Below, piece after piece: positions 7,946-16,670 of a stretch of DNA of 64,000 nucleotides. Origin of the DNA: Streptomyces sp. LUP30 (GTDB lineage Bacteria; Actinomycetota; Actinomycetes; Streptomycetales; Streptomycetaceae); the NCBI RefSeq assembly GCF_001746365.1, contig NZ_MJAJ01000013.1:39056-103055 (forward strand), written 5' to 3'. Under the pieces are notes generated by a model that saw only the letters and a list, made by a program, of their open reading frames with translations, was not told the origin of the DNA and did not search any database. Position 1 is the first letter of the stretch; each line of letters opens with the position of its first letter. The translations under genes and the position numbers were made by a program.

Positions 7946-8896
7946 TTGACCGCCATCGCGTCGCCCCGGCCGCCGTACCGCATCGAGACCCTCGCGCACC
8001 TCTCCGGCGCGACCGTCCGCACCATCCGCGCCTACCAGGACCGCGGTCTCCTGCCCCGTCCGGAACGCAAGGGGCGGGCCAACCACTACTCGGACGCCCA
8101 CCTCGCCCGTCTCCACCAGATCGCCGCCCTCCTCGACCGCGGCTACACCCTCGCCTCCATCAAGGAGCTCCTCGACGCCCATGACACCGGCCGCGGCCTG
8201 GGCGGTGTCCTCGGCCTGGTCGCGGAGGTGGACGGGCCGTGGACGGACGAGGAGCCCGCGCGGGTCTCGCGCGCCGAACTGACCGCCCGCTTCGGCGGCG
8301 TCCCCGACGACACCGCGATCGCCGACGCGGTGGCCCTCGGCGTGCTGGAGCCCGCGCCCGGCGACGACGGCGCCTTCCTCGTGCCGAGCCCCCAAGAGCT
8401 GGCGGTGGCCGTCGAGTTGCATGCGGCCGGGGTTCCTCTCGGCGCGATCACCGCGCATCTGCGGGAGTTGAGGTCCCAGGTCGAGCACATCGCTTCCCGT
8501 TTCCTGGAGTTCACCGCCGAGCACGTCTTCGACCGCTACCTCGACGGCGCGCACCGTCCGACCGACGCCGACGCGGCCGAGGCGGCTTCGCTCGTACGAC
8601 GGCTCCGTCCACTCGCCCGGCAGACCGTGGACGCCGAACTGGCGCGGGCCATGCGGCTGTTCGCGACCCTCCACCTGCGTCGGCACCTCGGCTCCGACGA
8701 TCCCACGCCCGCCACCACGGGGACGCGTTCGGTGGCGATTCCCGCCGAGACAATGCAGGCCGTGGAAAGGCTGGTCGGTGTGGAGCACGCCGCCATGTTC
8801 CTCACGCTGGCCGCTGAACGCGAGGTGCGGGCAAGGATGTTGGACGGACTGTCCTCAAGCCACGGGAGCGCGGCCGACCTTGACGAACGCCGTTGA
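7946..8896 (+). CDS. MerR family transcriptional regulator
   Basis: 316 residues. The winged-helix DNA-binding domain spans about residues 12-80 (RIETLAHLSG, TVRTIRAYQDRGLL, SDAHLARLHQI) with the MerR RYYxxxGLL-type turn as AYQDRGLLP. The rest is a long helical effector part without Cys clusters, so a metal sensor is unlikely. I chose TTG 7946 because it gives a compact N-terminus beginning LTAIASP; GTG 7910 and GTG 7838 are in frame but would add a repetitive Arg-rich leader. No good Shine-Dalgarno decides this. It follows the hydrolase-SDR gene on the same strand with about 160 bp between. Confidence 0.85.
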   Translation: MTAIASPRPPYRIETLAHLSGATVRTIRAYQDRGLLPRPERKGRANHYSDAHLARLHQIAALLDRGYTLASIKELLDAHDTGRGLGGVLGLVAEVDGPWTDEEPARVSRAELTARFGGVPDDTAIADAVALGVLEPAPGDDGAFLVPSPQELAVAVELHAAGVPLGAITAHLRELRSQVEHIASRFLEFTAEHVFDRYLDGAHRPTDADAAEAASLVRRLRPLARQTVDAELARAMRLFATLHLRRHLGSDDPTPATTGTRSVAIPAETMQAVERLVGVEHAAMFLTLAAEREVRARMLDGLSSSHGSAADLDERR

Positions 8897-8908
8897 AACA
8901 CCGGTTGG

Positions 8909-8962
8909 TTGTCCACAGAAACGCCAATTGGCCTGTGGATAACAGTAGTTGCCTGTGGATCA
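8909..8962. promoter_or_regulatory. Three DnaA boxes between merR and kptA
   Basis: TTGTCCACA at 8909-8917 (plus strand, the preferred Streptomyces box), TTATCCACA read on the minus strand at 8934-8942, and TGATCCACA on the minus strand at 8954-8962. The last two are exactly 20 bp apart. They fill most of the 122-bp gap before kptA. DnaA binding here could regulate kptA or titrate DnaA. Confidence 0.75.
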
Positions 8963-9018
8963 AACCTCAGCTGCAAAACAATGTGCGTGATCCGCGTCTC
9001 TCCCGCCATGCTGAGCGG

Positions 9019-9582
9019 ATGAACGAGAAGGACCATGCCGAGAGACGCACCGTGAAGGTGTCGAAGTACCTCTCGAAGCACCTGCGGCACCAGCCCGAAC
9101 GCATCGGCCTCACGCTCGACGCGGCCGGCTGGGTCGAGATCGACGAACTGATCGCGGCGTGCGCCGCGCACGGCTTCCGCTTCACCCGCGACGAACTGGA
9201 CCACGTCGTCGCCGCCAACGACAAGAAGCGCTTCGCGATCGAGGGCACACGGATCCGCGCCAGCCAGGGCCACAGCGTGGACATCGACCTGGGACTGCCC
9301 CCGGCCTCCCCTCCGCCGTACCTCTACCACGGAACCGTGGGCCGCCACCTGGACGCGATCCGGGCCGAGGGGCTGCGCTCCATGAACCGGCACGACGTGC
9401 ACCTTTCCGCCGACCGGGAGACCGCGACCCGGGTCGGCGCACGCCGAGGCCGCCCCGTGGTGCTCTCCGTGGACGCCGGGGCCATGCACCGGGACGGCCA
9501 TGTCTTCCAGGTCAGCGCCAACGGGGTGTGGTTGACGAAGGCCGTGCCGCCGCAGTACCTGCGGTTTCCCGAACGCCACTGA
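9019..9582 (+). CDS. kptA: RNA 2'-phosphotransferase (Tpt1/KptA family)
   Basis: 187 residues. Family hallmarks are present in order: KYLSKHLRH near the N-terminus, a winged-helix region (DAAGWVEIDELI), YHGT, HLSADRETA, and VWLT near the end. KptA transfers a 2'-phosphate from RNA to NAD in a two-step ADP-ribosylation. In yeast this finishes tRNA splicing; bacteria lack that pathway and the bacterial substrate is unsettled. ATG 9019 is the start that begins at the conserved part; the frame upstream reads through the DnaA boxes. No strong Shine-Dalgarno is visible. Confidence 0.9.
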   Translation: MNEKDHAERRTVKVSKYLSKHLRHQPERIGLTLDAAGWVEIDELIAACAAHGFRFTRDELDHVVAANDKKRFAIEGTRIRASQGHSVDIDLGLPPASPPPYLYHGTVGRHLDAIRAEGLRSMNRHDVHLSADRETATRVGARRGRPVVLSVDAGAMHRDGHVFQVSANGVWLTKAVPPQYLRFPERH

Positions 9583-9631
9583 GGTACCGGCCCGAATCGA
9601 CGGATGGAGGTCTGTTCGGGATGATCACACC

Positions 9632-10075
9632 ATGACTCACCTGCCCTCCACCGAGGCGGCCGTCACCGCCCTTCGCGCCATCGCCGCCGAGTACGCGCGC
9701 GAGATCGAGGTGACTCACGACATCGGGGCCGACCAGACCTCCCGGCGCACCTCCGCCGGCGTGGGCGTCGCCGCCGACCCGGACGGGTCACTGCCGCACG
9801 AGGCCTATGCCGAACTCGGTGGGCGCCCCAGCGTGAGCGTGCGGCTGTACCCCGACGACGACGCCCTGATCACCGTCGACGGCGTCGAGTGTCCGGACGT
9901 CGACCGCGACGACGTGCCCGCCTTCCTGCGCTCCCTCTACGACGGCCACGCGTGGGTGAAGGTGCGCCGCTTTCCTCCCGGCTACTTCCTGATGGTGCCG
10001 CTGCCGCGTGACCGCGTGCACAAGGAGTACATCCTGGGCAGGCTCAGCCCGTGGCTGAGCCGCAACGCCCGGTGA
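9632..10075 (+). CDS. Conserved hypothetical protein (147 aa)
   Basis: 147 residues, acidic in the first two thirds with a basic C-terminus (PLPRDRVHKEYILGRLSPWLSRN). No membrane segment, signal or recognised catalytic motif. Predicted alpha/beta character with many short Val/Ile strands. GATGAT lies about 10 bp before the ATG with no Shine-Dalgarno, so the mRNA may be leaderless. It is 49 bp after kptA on the same strand and might be cotranscribed. Function unknown. A perfect parS begins two bases past its stop. Confidence 0.75.
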   Translation: MTHLPSTEAAVTALRAIAAEYAREIEVTHDIGADQTSRRTSAGVGVAADPDGSLPHEAYAELGGRPSVSVRLYPDDDALITVDGVECPDVDRDDVPAFLRSLYDGHAWVKVRRFPPGYFLMVPLPRDRVHKEYILGRLSPWLSRNAR

Positions 10076-10077
10076 CT

Positions 10078-10091
10078 GTTTCACGTGAAAC
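10078..10091. promoter_or_regulatory. parS site, exact
   Basis: GTTTCACGTGAAAC, the 14-bp Streptomyces ParB-binding consensus. It lies two bases after the stop of the 147-aa gene and 26 bp before the next start. Confidence 0.92.
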
Positions 10092-10116
10092 CGGGCGTCC
10101 GCATACGCTCGACGAC

Positions 10117-11019
10117 ATGAGTCTGCGCCTGAGCACCGTGATCCTCCCTTACCGCCGCTGGCACGAGGGGGGCCGTTCCGCATGGACGCGGGCCGAGGAG
10201 CTCGGCTTCCACACCGCGTACACCTACGACCACCTGTCCTGGCGAAGCTTCCGGGACGGCCCCTGGTTCGGTGCGATCCCCACCCTGACCGCCGCGGCGG
10301 GCGCCACCGAGCGACTGCGCCTGGGCACGCTGGTGACCTCGCCGAACTTCCGGCACCCCGTGACCCTCGCCAAGGAGCTGATCTCCCTGGACGACATCTC
10401 GGGCGGCCGGGTGACTCTGGGCATCGGCGCCGGCGGCACCGGCTTCGACGCCACGGCCCTCGGCCAGGAACCGTGGACACCGCGCGAGCGGGCCGACCGG
10501 CTCGGCGAGTTCGTGCCGCTGCTCGACCGGCTGCTCACCGAGGACTCGGTGTCCTACGAGGGCGACCACTATTCGGCGCACGAGGCCCGCAACATTCCCG
10601 GCTGCCTCCAGCGCCCCCGGCTGCCGTTCGCGATCGCCGCGACCGGACCGCGCGGGCTCCGGCTCGCCGCCCGGTACGGACAGGCCTGGGTGACCACGGG
10701 CGACCCCAAGCTGTACGAGAACGGCACGCCCGAGCAGTCGGTCAGGGCCCTCCGCGACCAGGCCGAGAAGCTCGCCGACGCCTGCGCCGCACGCGGGCGG
10801 GAGGCGGCGGAGATGGACAAGGTCCTGCTCACCGGCTTCACCCCGGACCGAGGCCGGCCGCTGGAGTCCCTGGACGCCTTCGTCGACTTCGCGGGCCGGC
10901 ACCAGGAGCTCGGCTTCACCGAGATCGTGGTCCACTGGCCCATCCCGGACTCCGACTTCGCGGCCGACGAGAAGGTCTTCGAGCGGATCGCCATGGAGGC
11001 CTCGGCGCAGCTGCGCTGA
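10117..11019 (+). CDS. LLM-class flavin-dependent oxidoreductase
   Basis: 300 residues with the bacterial-luciferase-like TIM barrel: TYDHLSW near the start, ERLRLGTLV, the [20 protein letters not shown] segment typical of F420- or FMN-dependent members, and GIGAGG. Such enzymes use FMNH2 or F420; actinobacterial ones are often F420-dependent, but the sequence alone does not decide. The ATG has CATACG about 10 bp upstream and no Shine-Dalgarno, so a leaderless transcript is likely. An exact parS lies 26 bp before it. Confidence 0.87.
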   Translation: MSLRLSTVILPYRRWHEGGRSAWTRAEELGFHTAYTYDHLSWRSFRDGPWFGAIPTLTAAAGATERLRLGTLVTSPNFRHPVTLAKELISLDDISGGRVTLGIGAGGTGFDATALGQEPWTPRERADRLGEFVPLLDRLLTEDSVSYEGDHYSAHEARNIPGCLQRPRLPFAIAATGPRGLRLAARYGQAWVTTGDPKLYENGTPEQSVRALRDQAEKLADACAARGREAAEMDKVLLTGFTPDRGRPLESLDAFVDFAGRHQELGFTEIVVHWPIPDSDFAADEKVFERIAMEASAQLR

Positions 11020-11110
11020 CCCCGGCGTCCGGACCCGGCCGCGCCCCGCCCCGGCCTCCCGTGGGCGGGCTCTCGCACGGCCGTGCGGGCCGATGCGCGA
11101 GAATGACCCG

Positions 11111-11980
11111 GTGACCTCAGCGACTCGACAGCCCGTGACCCCGGCCGCAGCCCTCCCGCCGCGGCTGATCGCCACCGATCTCGACGGCACTCTGCTGCGC
11201 GACGACAAGTCGGTGTCCGACCGCACGGTCGCCGCGCTCGCCGCCGCCGAGGAGGCGGGCATCGAGGTCTTCTTCGTCACCGGCCGCCCCGCCCGCTGGA
11301 TGGACGTCGTCAGCGACCACGTGCACGGGCACGGTCTCGCGATCTGCGGCAACGGCGCCGCCGTGGTCGACCTGCACGGCGGCCCGGGCGCTCACCGGTT
11401 CGTGAAGGTGCGCGAGCTGGCGCGGGAGAACGCGCTGGACGCCGTACGGCTGCTGCGGGAGGCGGCGCCGGGGACCATGTACGCCATCGAGCAGACCTAC
11501 GGCTTCTACCAGGAGCCGGAGTACCCGAAGATGCACATGGAGATTCCCGATCACCTCGCGCCGGCCGAGCGGCTGCTGGCGCCGGACGCCCCCGGGGCCG
11601 ACGAGCCGGTGCTGAAGATCCTCGCGTTCCACCCCACGATCGACCCCGACGCCTTCCTCACCCTGGCCCGGCTGGCCATCGGCGACCGCGCCAACGTCAC
11701 CCGCTCCAGCCCCAGCGCCCTGCTGGAGATCAGCGGCCCCGACGTCTCCAAGGCCAGCACGCTCGCCCTGTGCTGTGCGGAGCGCGGCATCTCCCACGAG
11801 GAGGTCGTCGCGTTCGGTGACATGCCGAACGACGTCGAGATGCTCACCTGGGCCGGCCGGTCGTACGCGATGGGCAACGCCCACCCGGACGTGCTCGCCG
11901 CCGCCTCCGGCCGGACGGCCGCCAACAACGAGGACGGGGTCGCCGTCGTCATCGAACAGCTGCTCACCGAGCGGGCGTAG
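11111..11980 (+). CDS. HAD-superfamily (Cof-type) phosphatase
   Basis: 289 residues. Motif I is DLDGTLL with the catalytic Asp pair, motif II is VTGRP, motif III is the Lys in SKAST and motif IV is GDMPNDVEM. The Cof/type IIB cap lies between motifs II and III. It resembles the fragment at 1-323 in its C-terminal domain, so they are paralogues. I chose GTG 11111: GAGAAT six bases before it looks like a -10 element of a leaderless promoter; ATG 11093 would add six residues. Likely a sugar- or cofactor-phosphate phosphatase. Convergent with the cyd operon. Confidence 0.87.
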   Translation: MTSATRQPVTPAAALPPRLIATDLDGTLLRDDKSVSDRTVAALAAAEEAGIEVFFVTGRPARWMDVVSDHVHGHGLAICGNGAAVVDLHGGPGAHRFVKVRELARENALDAVRLLREAAPGTMYAIEQTYGFYQEPEYPKMHMEIPDHLAPAERLLAPDAPGADEPVLKILAFHPTIDPDAFLTLARLAIGDRANVTRSSPSALLEISGPDVSKASTLALCCAERGISHEEVVAFGDMPNDVEMLTWAGRSYAMGNAHPDVLAAASGRTAANNEDGVAVVIEQLLTERA

Positions 11981-11984
11981 CGCT

Positions 11985-12017
11985 CACGACGCGTCGGACG
12001 CGCCGCGAGGCGTCGTG
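11985..12017. terminator. Hairpin between HAD gene and cydCD
   Basis: CACGACGC and GCGTCGTG form an 8-bp stem with a 17-nt loop in the 72-bp convergent gap, so it may serve both genes. Confidence 0.5.
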
Positions 12018-12052
12018 ATCCTCGCGCCGCTGATCCTGCTCCGCGGAGCTGG

Positions 12053-15000
12053 TCAGCACCGTGCGCCGCTGATCAGCTCCGCGGCCTCCTCCCGTTCGGC
12101 CATCCTCCGCAACGGGCCCTCCACGAGGGCCAGCTCCGCGAACGGCCCCCGCTGCACCACCCGTCCCTCGTCCAGCACGATCACCTCGTCGACCGCGTCG
12201 AGTCCGGCCAGCCGGTGGGTGATGAGCAGCGTCGTCCGGCCCTCGGTCGCGGCCAGCAGGTCCCGGGTCAGCGCGTCGGCGGTCGGCAGGTCCAGATGTT
12301 CGGCCGGCTCGTCGAGGACCAGGACGGGGAAGTCGGCGAGCAGTGCCCGGGCGAGGGCGAGCCGCTGGCGCTGCCCGCCGGAGAGCCTGGCCCCGTGCTC
12401 GCCGACGAGCGTGTCCAGACCGTGGGGCAGACCGTCGGCCCACTCCAGCAGGCGGGCTCGTGCCAGCGCGTCCCGCAGGTCCTCCTCGCTCGCCGTCTTC
12501 CTGGCGAGCAGCAGGTTCTCGCGCACCGAGCTGTCGAAGAGATGCGCGTCCTGTGCGCACAGCCCGACGAGCGCGCGTACGTCGTCGCCGTCCAGGGACC
12601 GGGCGTCCACCCCGGCCAGCGTGTAGGAGCCCGCGTCCTCGTCCAGGAACCGCAGCAGCACCTGCGCGAGCGTGGTCTTCCCTGATCCGGAAGGCCCCAC
12701 GACCGCGATCCGGCGGCCTCGGGTCAAGGTCAGGCCGACTCCGGTGAGCGCGTCACGCTCCTGCCCGGCGTACCGGGCGGACAGGCCCTCGACGACGAGG
12801 GGGAAAGGCGTCGCGGGGGCCTGACCGGGCCGCTCCGGCTCCCTTACCGGCTCGGGGGAGTCCAGCACCTCGAAGACCCGCTCCGCGCTCCTACGAACCC
12901 GCTGGCGGTACTGCACGGCCAGGGGCAGCCCCAGGACGGCCTCGAAGGCGGCCAGCGGGGTCAGGACGACCACCGCCATGGTCACGCCTCCCAGCCGCCC
13001 GGCGGCCACCGCCTGTGCGCCCACGAGGGCCGCCGCCGCGACGGTCAGGCCGGAGACGAGGGCGGTCAGCCCGTCACCGAGCGCGGTGGCAGTCGCCGCA
13101 CGCGAGGCGATCCGGGTGAGCACGCCGTCGGCCGCGCGCACCTCGGCCGTGCGGGCAGGGAGGGCGCCCGCGACGGTCAGTTCGGCGGTGCCGGTGAGCA
13201 GATCCGCCGTGCGGGTGGCGAGCACTCCCCGGGCGGGGGCGAGCCGGTGCTCCGCCCGGCGCGCCACGGCGCCGGTGATCAGCGGGACGCCCGCTCCGGC
13301 TGTCAGCAGCCCCGCGGCGAGCACCGCCCCGGCCTCGGGCAACAGCCACGCCGTGAAGGCGACCGAACCGGCCGATACGACGACGGCCGCGCCGGCGGGC
13401 AGCAGCCAGCGCAGCCAGTAGTCCTGCAGGGCGTCCACGTCGGCGACCAGCCGGGTCAGCAGATCGCCCCGGCGGGTCGTGCGCAGCCCGGCGGGCGCCA
13501 GCCGCTCCAGCCGCCGGTAGACGGCGACCCTGGTGTCGGCCAGCATCCGCAGCACGGCGTCATGGGAGACGAGCCGCTCCGCGTAGCGGAAAACGGCCCG
13601 CCCGATGCCGAAGGCGCGGGTCGCCGTCACGGCCACCATCAGGTAAAGGACCGGCGGCTGCTGCGCGGCCCGCGAGATGAGCCACCCGGAGGTGGCCATG
13701 AGGCCCACGGCGCTGCCGAGCGCCAGGCTGCCCAGCAGCAGCGCAAGGCCGAGTCGGCCACGGCGGGCGCCTGCCACGGCGCGGACCCGGGCCAGGACAC
13801 CGCCTCCGGGTGCTGGGGCGTCCATCCCGGCGTCACGCCCGGCCGCCGACGACGACGCCGCCGTCGTCGCTTCCTGCCGGGCGGGGGCGTCCTTGGGGGC
13901 GGCCGTCACGGGCCCGCCCGTCTCGGTCCCGGCGAGCCGTACCACCCGATCCGCCACCGCCAGCAGCGCCGGCCGGTGCACGACGAGCAGCACCGTCCGT
14001 CCGGCCGCGAGCCGGCTCACGGCCGTCACGACCTCCGCCTCGGTCTCCCCGTCGAGTGCGGCCGTCGGTTCGTCCAGCAGCAGGACGGGACGGTCCGCGA
14101 GGAATGCGCGGGCAAGGGCGAGCCGCTGCCGCTGCCCGGCGGACAGCCCGCTCCCGTCCTCACCGAGCACGGTGGCGGTCCCGGCGGGCAGCGCGTCGAC
14201 GAACTCCAGCGCGCCCGCGTCCGCCAGCGCCCTGCGCAGGGCCGTGTCGTCGGCCCCGGGACGTGCCAGCCGTACGTTCTCGGCGATCGTCCCCGCGAAC
14301 AGGTGCGGGCGCTGCGGCACCCACGCGATCTGCGAACGCCACTGCTCCAGGTCGGCCGCCGCGAGGTCGACTCCCCCGGCCAGCACCCGCCCCTCGGTCG
14401 GCCGCACGAACCCCAGCAGGGTGTGCACCAGCGTCGACTTGCCCGCGCCGCTCGGCCCGACCAGCGCCACCGTCTCACCGGGCTCGACGGTGAAGCTCAC
14501 GTCCGAGACGGCGTCGCCGGAGCGTCCCGGATAACGGACGGTCACCCCCTCGAAAGCCACCCCACCCCCGGCCACCGCGACCGTTCCGGGCGTCGGAAGC
14601 GGGGTCTCCAACACCTCGAAGATCTGCTCCGCGGCCGCCAGTCCCTCGGCGGCCGCGTGGTACTGCGCGCCGACCTGCCGAAGTGGGAGATACGCCTCCG
14701 GCGCCAGCACGAGGATCACCAGACCGATGTAGAGATCCATCTCACCGTGGACGAGTCGCATGCCGATCGTCACGGCGACGAGGGCCACCGAGAGCGTCGA
14801 CAGCAACTCCAGCGCGAACGACGAGATGAACGCGATGCGCAGCGTCCGCATGGTCGCCTGGCGGTACTCCCCGGTGATGCGCCGGATCGAGTCGGCCTGT
14901 GCCTTGGCCCGCCCGAACACCTTCAGCGTGGGCAGCCCCGCGACGACGTCCAGGAAGTGCCCGGACAGCCTGGACAGCAACCGCCACTGACGGTCCATCC

Positions 15001-15553
15001 GTGACTGGGTCGCCCAGCCGATCAGCATCATGAAGACCGGGATCAACGGCAGGGTCCCGACGATGATCGCGGCGGACACCCAGTCCTCCGTCACGATCCG
15101 GGCGAGCACCGCCACCGGCACGACCACAGCCAGGCCCAGCTGGGGCAGATAGCGCGAGAAGTAGTCGTCGAGGGCGTCCACGCCCCGGGTGACGAGGGCC
15201 ACCAGCGAACCAGTGCGCTGTCCGCTGAGCCAGCCGGGCCCCAGGGCGGCAGTCCGCTCCAGAAGTCGCCCCCGCAGCTCCGACTTCACGGCTGCGCTCG
15301 CGCGATGTGCGGCGAGTTCAGTGAGCCAGGCGACCAGCGCACGACCGACCGCAACGGCCGCCAAGAGCAGCAGGGGGGTGCCCAGTTCGGCGACAGACAT
15401 GCCGTGCTGGAACGCGCCGACCACCGCCTCGGCGATGAGCATGGCCTGCGCGATGACCAGCGCCGCCCCGACGGCGCCAAGACCGACGACCGCCACCAGG
15501 AAGACGCGTGTGGCGCCGGCGTACCGCAGCAGACGCGGGTCGATCGGTTTCAC
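12053..15553 (-). CDS. cydCD: Fused CydD-CydC ABC exporter for cytochrome bd assembly
   Basis: About 1166 residues: two complete ABC half-transporters in one chain, each with six membrane segments and an ATPase. The first ATPase has GPSGAGKST and LSAGQRQR; the second has GPSGSGKTT and LSGGQRQR; both have LLDEPT/LDEPA Walker B motifs. In E. coli CydDC exports cysteine and glutathione and is needed for active cytochrome bd. The fused form is typical of Streptomyces. Several GTG codons are possible; GTG 15553 gives MKPIDPRLLRY and has AAGAGG nine bases upstream. An exact parS (15547-15560) covers this start codon. Last gene of cydA-cydB-cydCD. Confidence 0.92.
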   Translation of the reverse strand: MKPIDPRLLRYAGATRVFLVAVVGLGAVGAALVIAQAMLIAEAVVGAFQHGMSVAELGTPLLLLAAVAVGRALVAWLTELAAHRASAAVKSELRGRLLERTAALGPGWLSGQRTGSLVALVTRGVDALDDYFSRYLPQLGLAVVVPVAVLARIVTEDWVSAAIIVGTLPLIPVFMMLIGWATQSRMDRQWRLLSRLSGHFLDVVAGLPTLKVFGRAKAQADSIRRITGEYRQATMRTLRIAFISSFALELLSTLSVALVAVTIGMRLVHGEMDLYIGLVILVLAPEAYLPLRQVGAQYHAAAEGLAAAEQIFEVLETPLPTPGTVAVAGGGVAFEGVTVRYPGRSGDAVSDVSFTVEPGETVALVGPSGAGKSTLVHTLLGFVRPTEGRVLAGGVDLAAADLEQWRSQIAWVPQRPHLFAGTIAENVRLARPGADDTALRRALADAGALEFVDALPAGTATVLGEDGSGLSAGQRQRLALARAFLADRPVLLLDEPTAALDGETEAEVVTAVSRLAAGRTVLLVVHRPALLAVADRVVRLAGTETGGPVTAAPKDAPARQEATTAASSSAAGRDAGMDAPAPGGGVLARVRAVAGARRGRLGLALLLGSLALGSAVGLMATSGWLISRAAQQPPVLYLMVAVTATRAFGIGRAVFRYAERLVSHDAVLRMLADTRVAVYRRLERLAPAGLRTTRRGDLLTRLVADVDALQDYWLRWLLPAGAAVVVSAGSVAFTAWLLPEAGAVLAAGLLTAGAGVPLITGAVARRAEHRLAPARGVLATRTADLLTGTAELTVAGALPARTAEVRAADGVLTRIASRAATATALGDGLTALVSGLTVAAAALVGAQAVAAGRLGGVTMAVVVLTPLAAFEAVLGLPLAVQYRQRVRRSAERVFEVLDSPEPVREPERPGQAPATPFPLVVEGLSARYAGQERDALTGVGLTLTRGRRIAVVGPSGSGKTTLAQVLLRFLDEDAGSYTLAGVDARSLDGDDVRALVGLCAQDAHLFDSSVRENLLLARKTASEEDLRDALARARLLEWADGLPHGLDTLVGEHGARLSGGQRQRLALARALLADFPVLVLDEPAEHLDLPTADALTRDLLAATEGRTTLLITHRLAGLDAVDEVIVLDEGRVVQRGPFAELALVEGPLRRMAEREEAAELISGARC

Positions 15554-15560
15554 GTGAAAC
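15547..15560. promoter_or_regulatory. parS site, exact, over the cydCD start codon
   Basis: GTTTCACGTGAAAC. The chosen GTG start of cydCD (15553 down to 15551) is inside the site, so the first codons and the spacer to the Shine-Dalgarno are parS sequence. Confidence 0.92.
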
Positions 15561-15579
15561 ACCCTCTTCTCAAGAGCAT

Positions 15580-15593
15580 GTTTCCTGTGAAAC
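15580..15593. promoter_or_regulatory. Degenerate parS-like site
   Basis: GTTTCCTGTGAAAC, two changes from the parS consensus, between two exact copies in the cydB-cydCD gap. Confidence 0.5.
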
Positions 15594-15607
15594 ACGCTCT
15601 CTCCTCA

Positions 15608-15637
15608 TGGGGTGTGTTTCACGTGAAACACACCCCA
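15608..15637. promoter_or_regulatory. parS (15616-15629) inside a 30-bp perfect palindrome
   Basis: An exact GTTTCACGTGAAAC is flanked by TGGGGTGT and its complement, giving a 30-bp perfect inverted repeat 9 bp after the cydB stop. As RNA it would fold into a strong stem, so it may attenuate or terminate between cydB and cydCD as well as bind ParB. Confidence 0.85.
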
Positions 15638-15645
15638 ACAGGGAC

Positions 15646-16650
15646 TCAGTGAGCGGACTCGGCGATGTGCTGCGTACCGATCCGCTTACGGAACACCCAG
15701 TACGTCCAGCCCTGGTAGAGCATCACCAACGGTGTGGCGACCCCCGCGCACCAGGTCATGATCTTCAAGGTGTAGGGGCTCGACGAGGCGTTGGTCACCG
15801 TCAGGCTCCAGTCCGCGTTCAGCGTGGACGGCATGACGTTCGGGAAGAGCGTCAGGAAGAGCATCGCCACGGCGGATACGATGGTGACTCCGGAGAAGGC
15901 GAACGACCAGCCCTCGCGCCCCGCCTGGTTCGCCACGAGGGCCGCGACCAGCGCGGTCACCGCGACGACCAGCGCGACCATGCTCTTGGCGTCACCGCTG
16001 TCGATCTGCGTCCAGAGCAGGAAGACCAGCGCGACCACGGCCGTCACGATGCCCACCTTCAGCGCCAGCTTCCGTGCCCGCTCGCGGATGTCGCCGACGG
16101 TCTTGAGCGCCGTGAACACCGCGCCGTGGAAGGTGAACAGGGTCAGCGTCACCAGGCCGCCGAGCAGCGCGTACGGGTTGAGCAGGTCCCAGACGTCGCC
16201 CACGTACTCGAAGTTCCGGTCGATCTTCACGCCCCCCACGATGTTGCCGAAGGCGACGCCCCACAGGAACGCGGGCAGCAGCGAGGTCCAGAAGATCGCG
16301 GTCTCCCAGTTGCGCTGCCAGTCCTCCTCGGGCCGCTTCGCCCGGTACTCGAAGGCGACGCCACGCACGATCAGACAGACAAGGATGAGCAGCAGGGGCA
16401 GGTAGAAGCCGGAGAAGAGCGTGGCGTACCACTCGGGGAAGGCCGCGAAGGTCGCGCCGCCCGCGGTGAGCAGCCATACCTCGTTGCCGTCCCAGACCGG
16501 CCCGATGGTGTTGATGAGCACCCGCCGCTCGGGCCGGTCGCGGGCCAGGAGCTTGGTGAGGATGCCGACCCCGAAGTCGAAGCCCTCCAGAAAGAAGTAG
16601 CCGGTCCACAGGACGGCGATGAGGACGAACCAGACGTCGTGAAGTTCCAT
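15646..16650 (-). CDS. cydB: Cytochrome bd oxidase subunit II
   Basis: 334 residues with about eight membrane helices. The start MELHDVWFVLIAVLWTGYF and the GFDFGVGIL motif are characteristic of CydB. Further family marks are the GPVWDGNEVWLL loop and a WPNVMPS-like segment (FPNVMPST). CydB holds the oxidase together with CydA in the cytoplasmic membrane for quinol-driven oxygen reduction at low oxygen. GGGAG precedes the ATG. It starts 20 bp after cydA and ends in front of the parS palindrome. Confidence 0.95.
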   Translation of the reverse strand: MELHDVWFVLIAVLWTGYFFLEGFDFGVGILTKLLARDRPERRVLINTIGPVWDGNEVWLLTAGGATFAAFPEWYATLFSGFYLPLLLILVCLIVRGVAFEYRAKRPEEDWQRNWETAIFWTSLLPAFLWGVAFGNIVGGVKIDRNFEYVGDVWDLLNPYALLGGLVTLTLFTFHGAVFTALKTVGDIRERARKLALKVGIVTAVVALVFLLWTQIDSGDAKSMVALVVAVTALVAALVANQAGREGWSFAFSGVTIVSAVAMLFLTLFPNVMPSTLNADWSLTVTNASSSPYTLKIMTWCAGVATPLVMLYQGWTYWVFRKRIGTQHIAESAH

Positions 16651-16670
16651 GACTGTGCAGCTCCCTCGGC

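Noticed and set aside
13247..15004. 585-codon plus-strand frame
   Set aside because: Antisense to cydCD; composition is Gln/Arg/His/Gly-rich without motifs.
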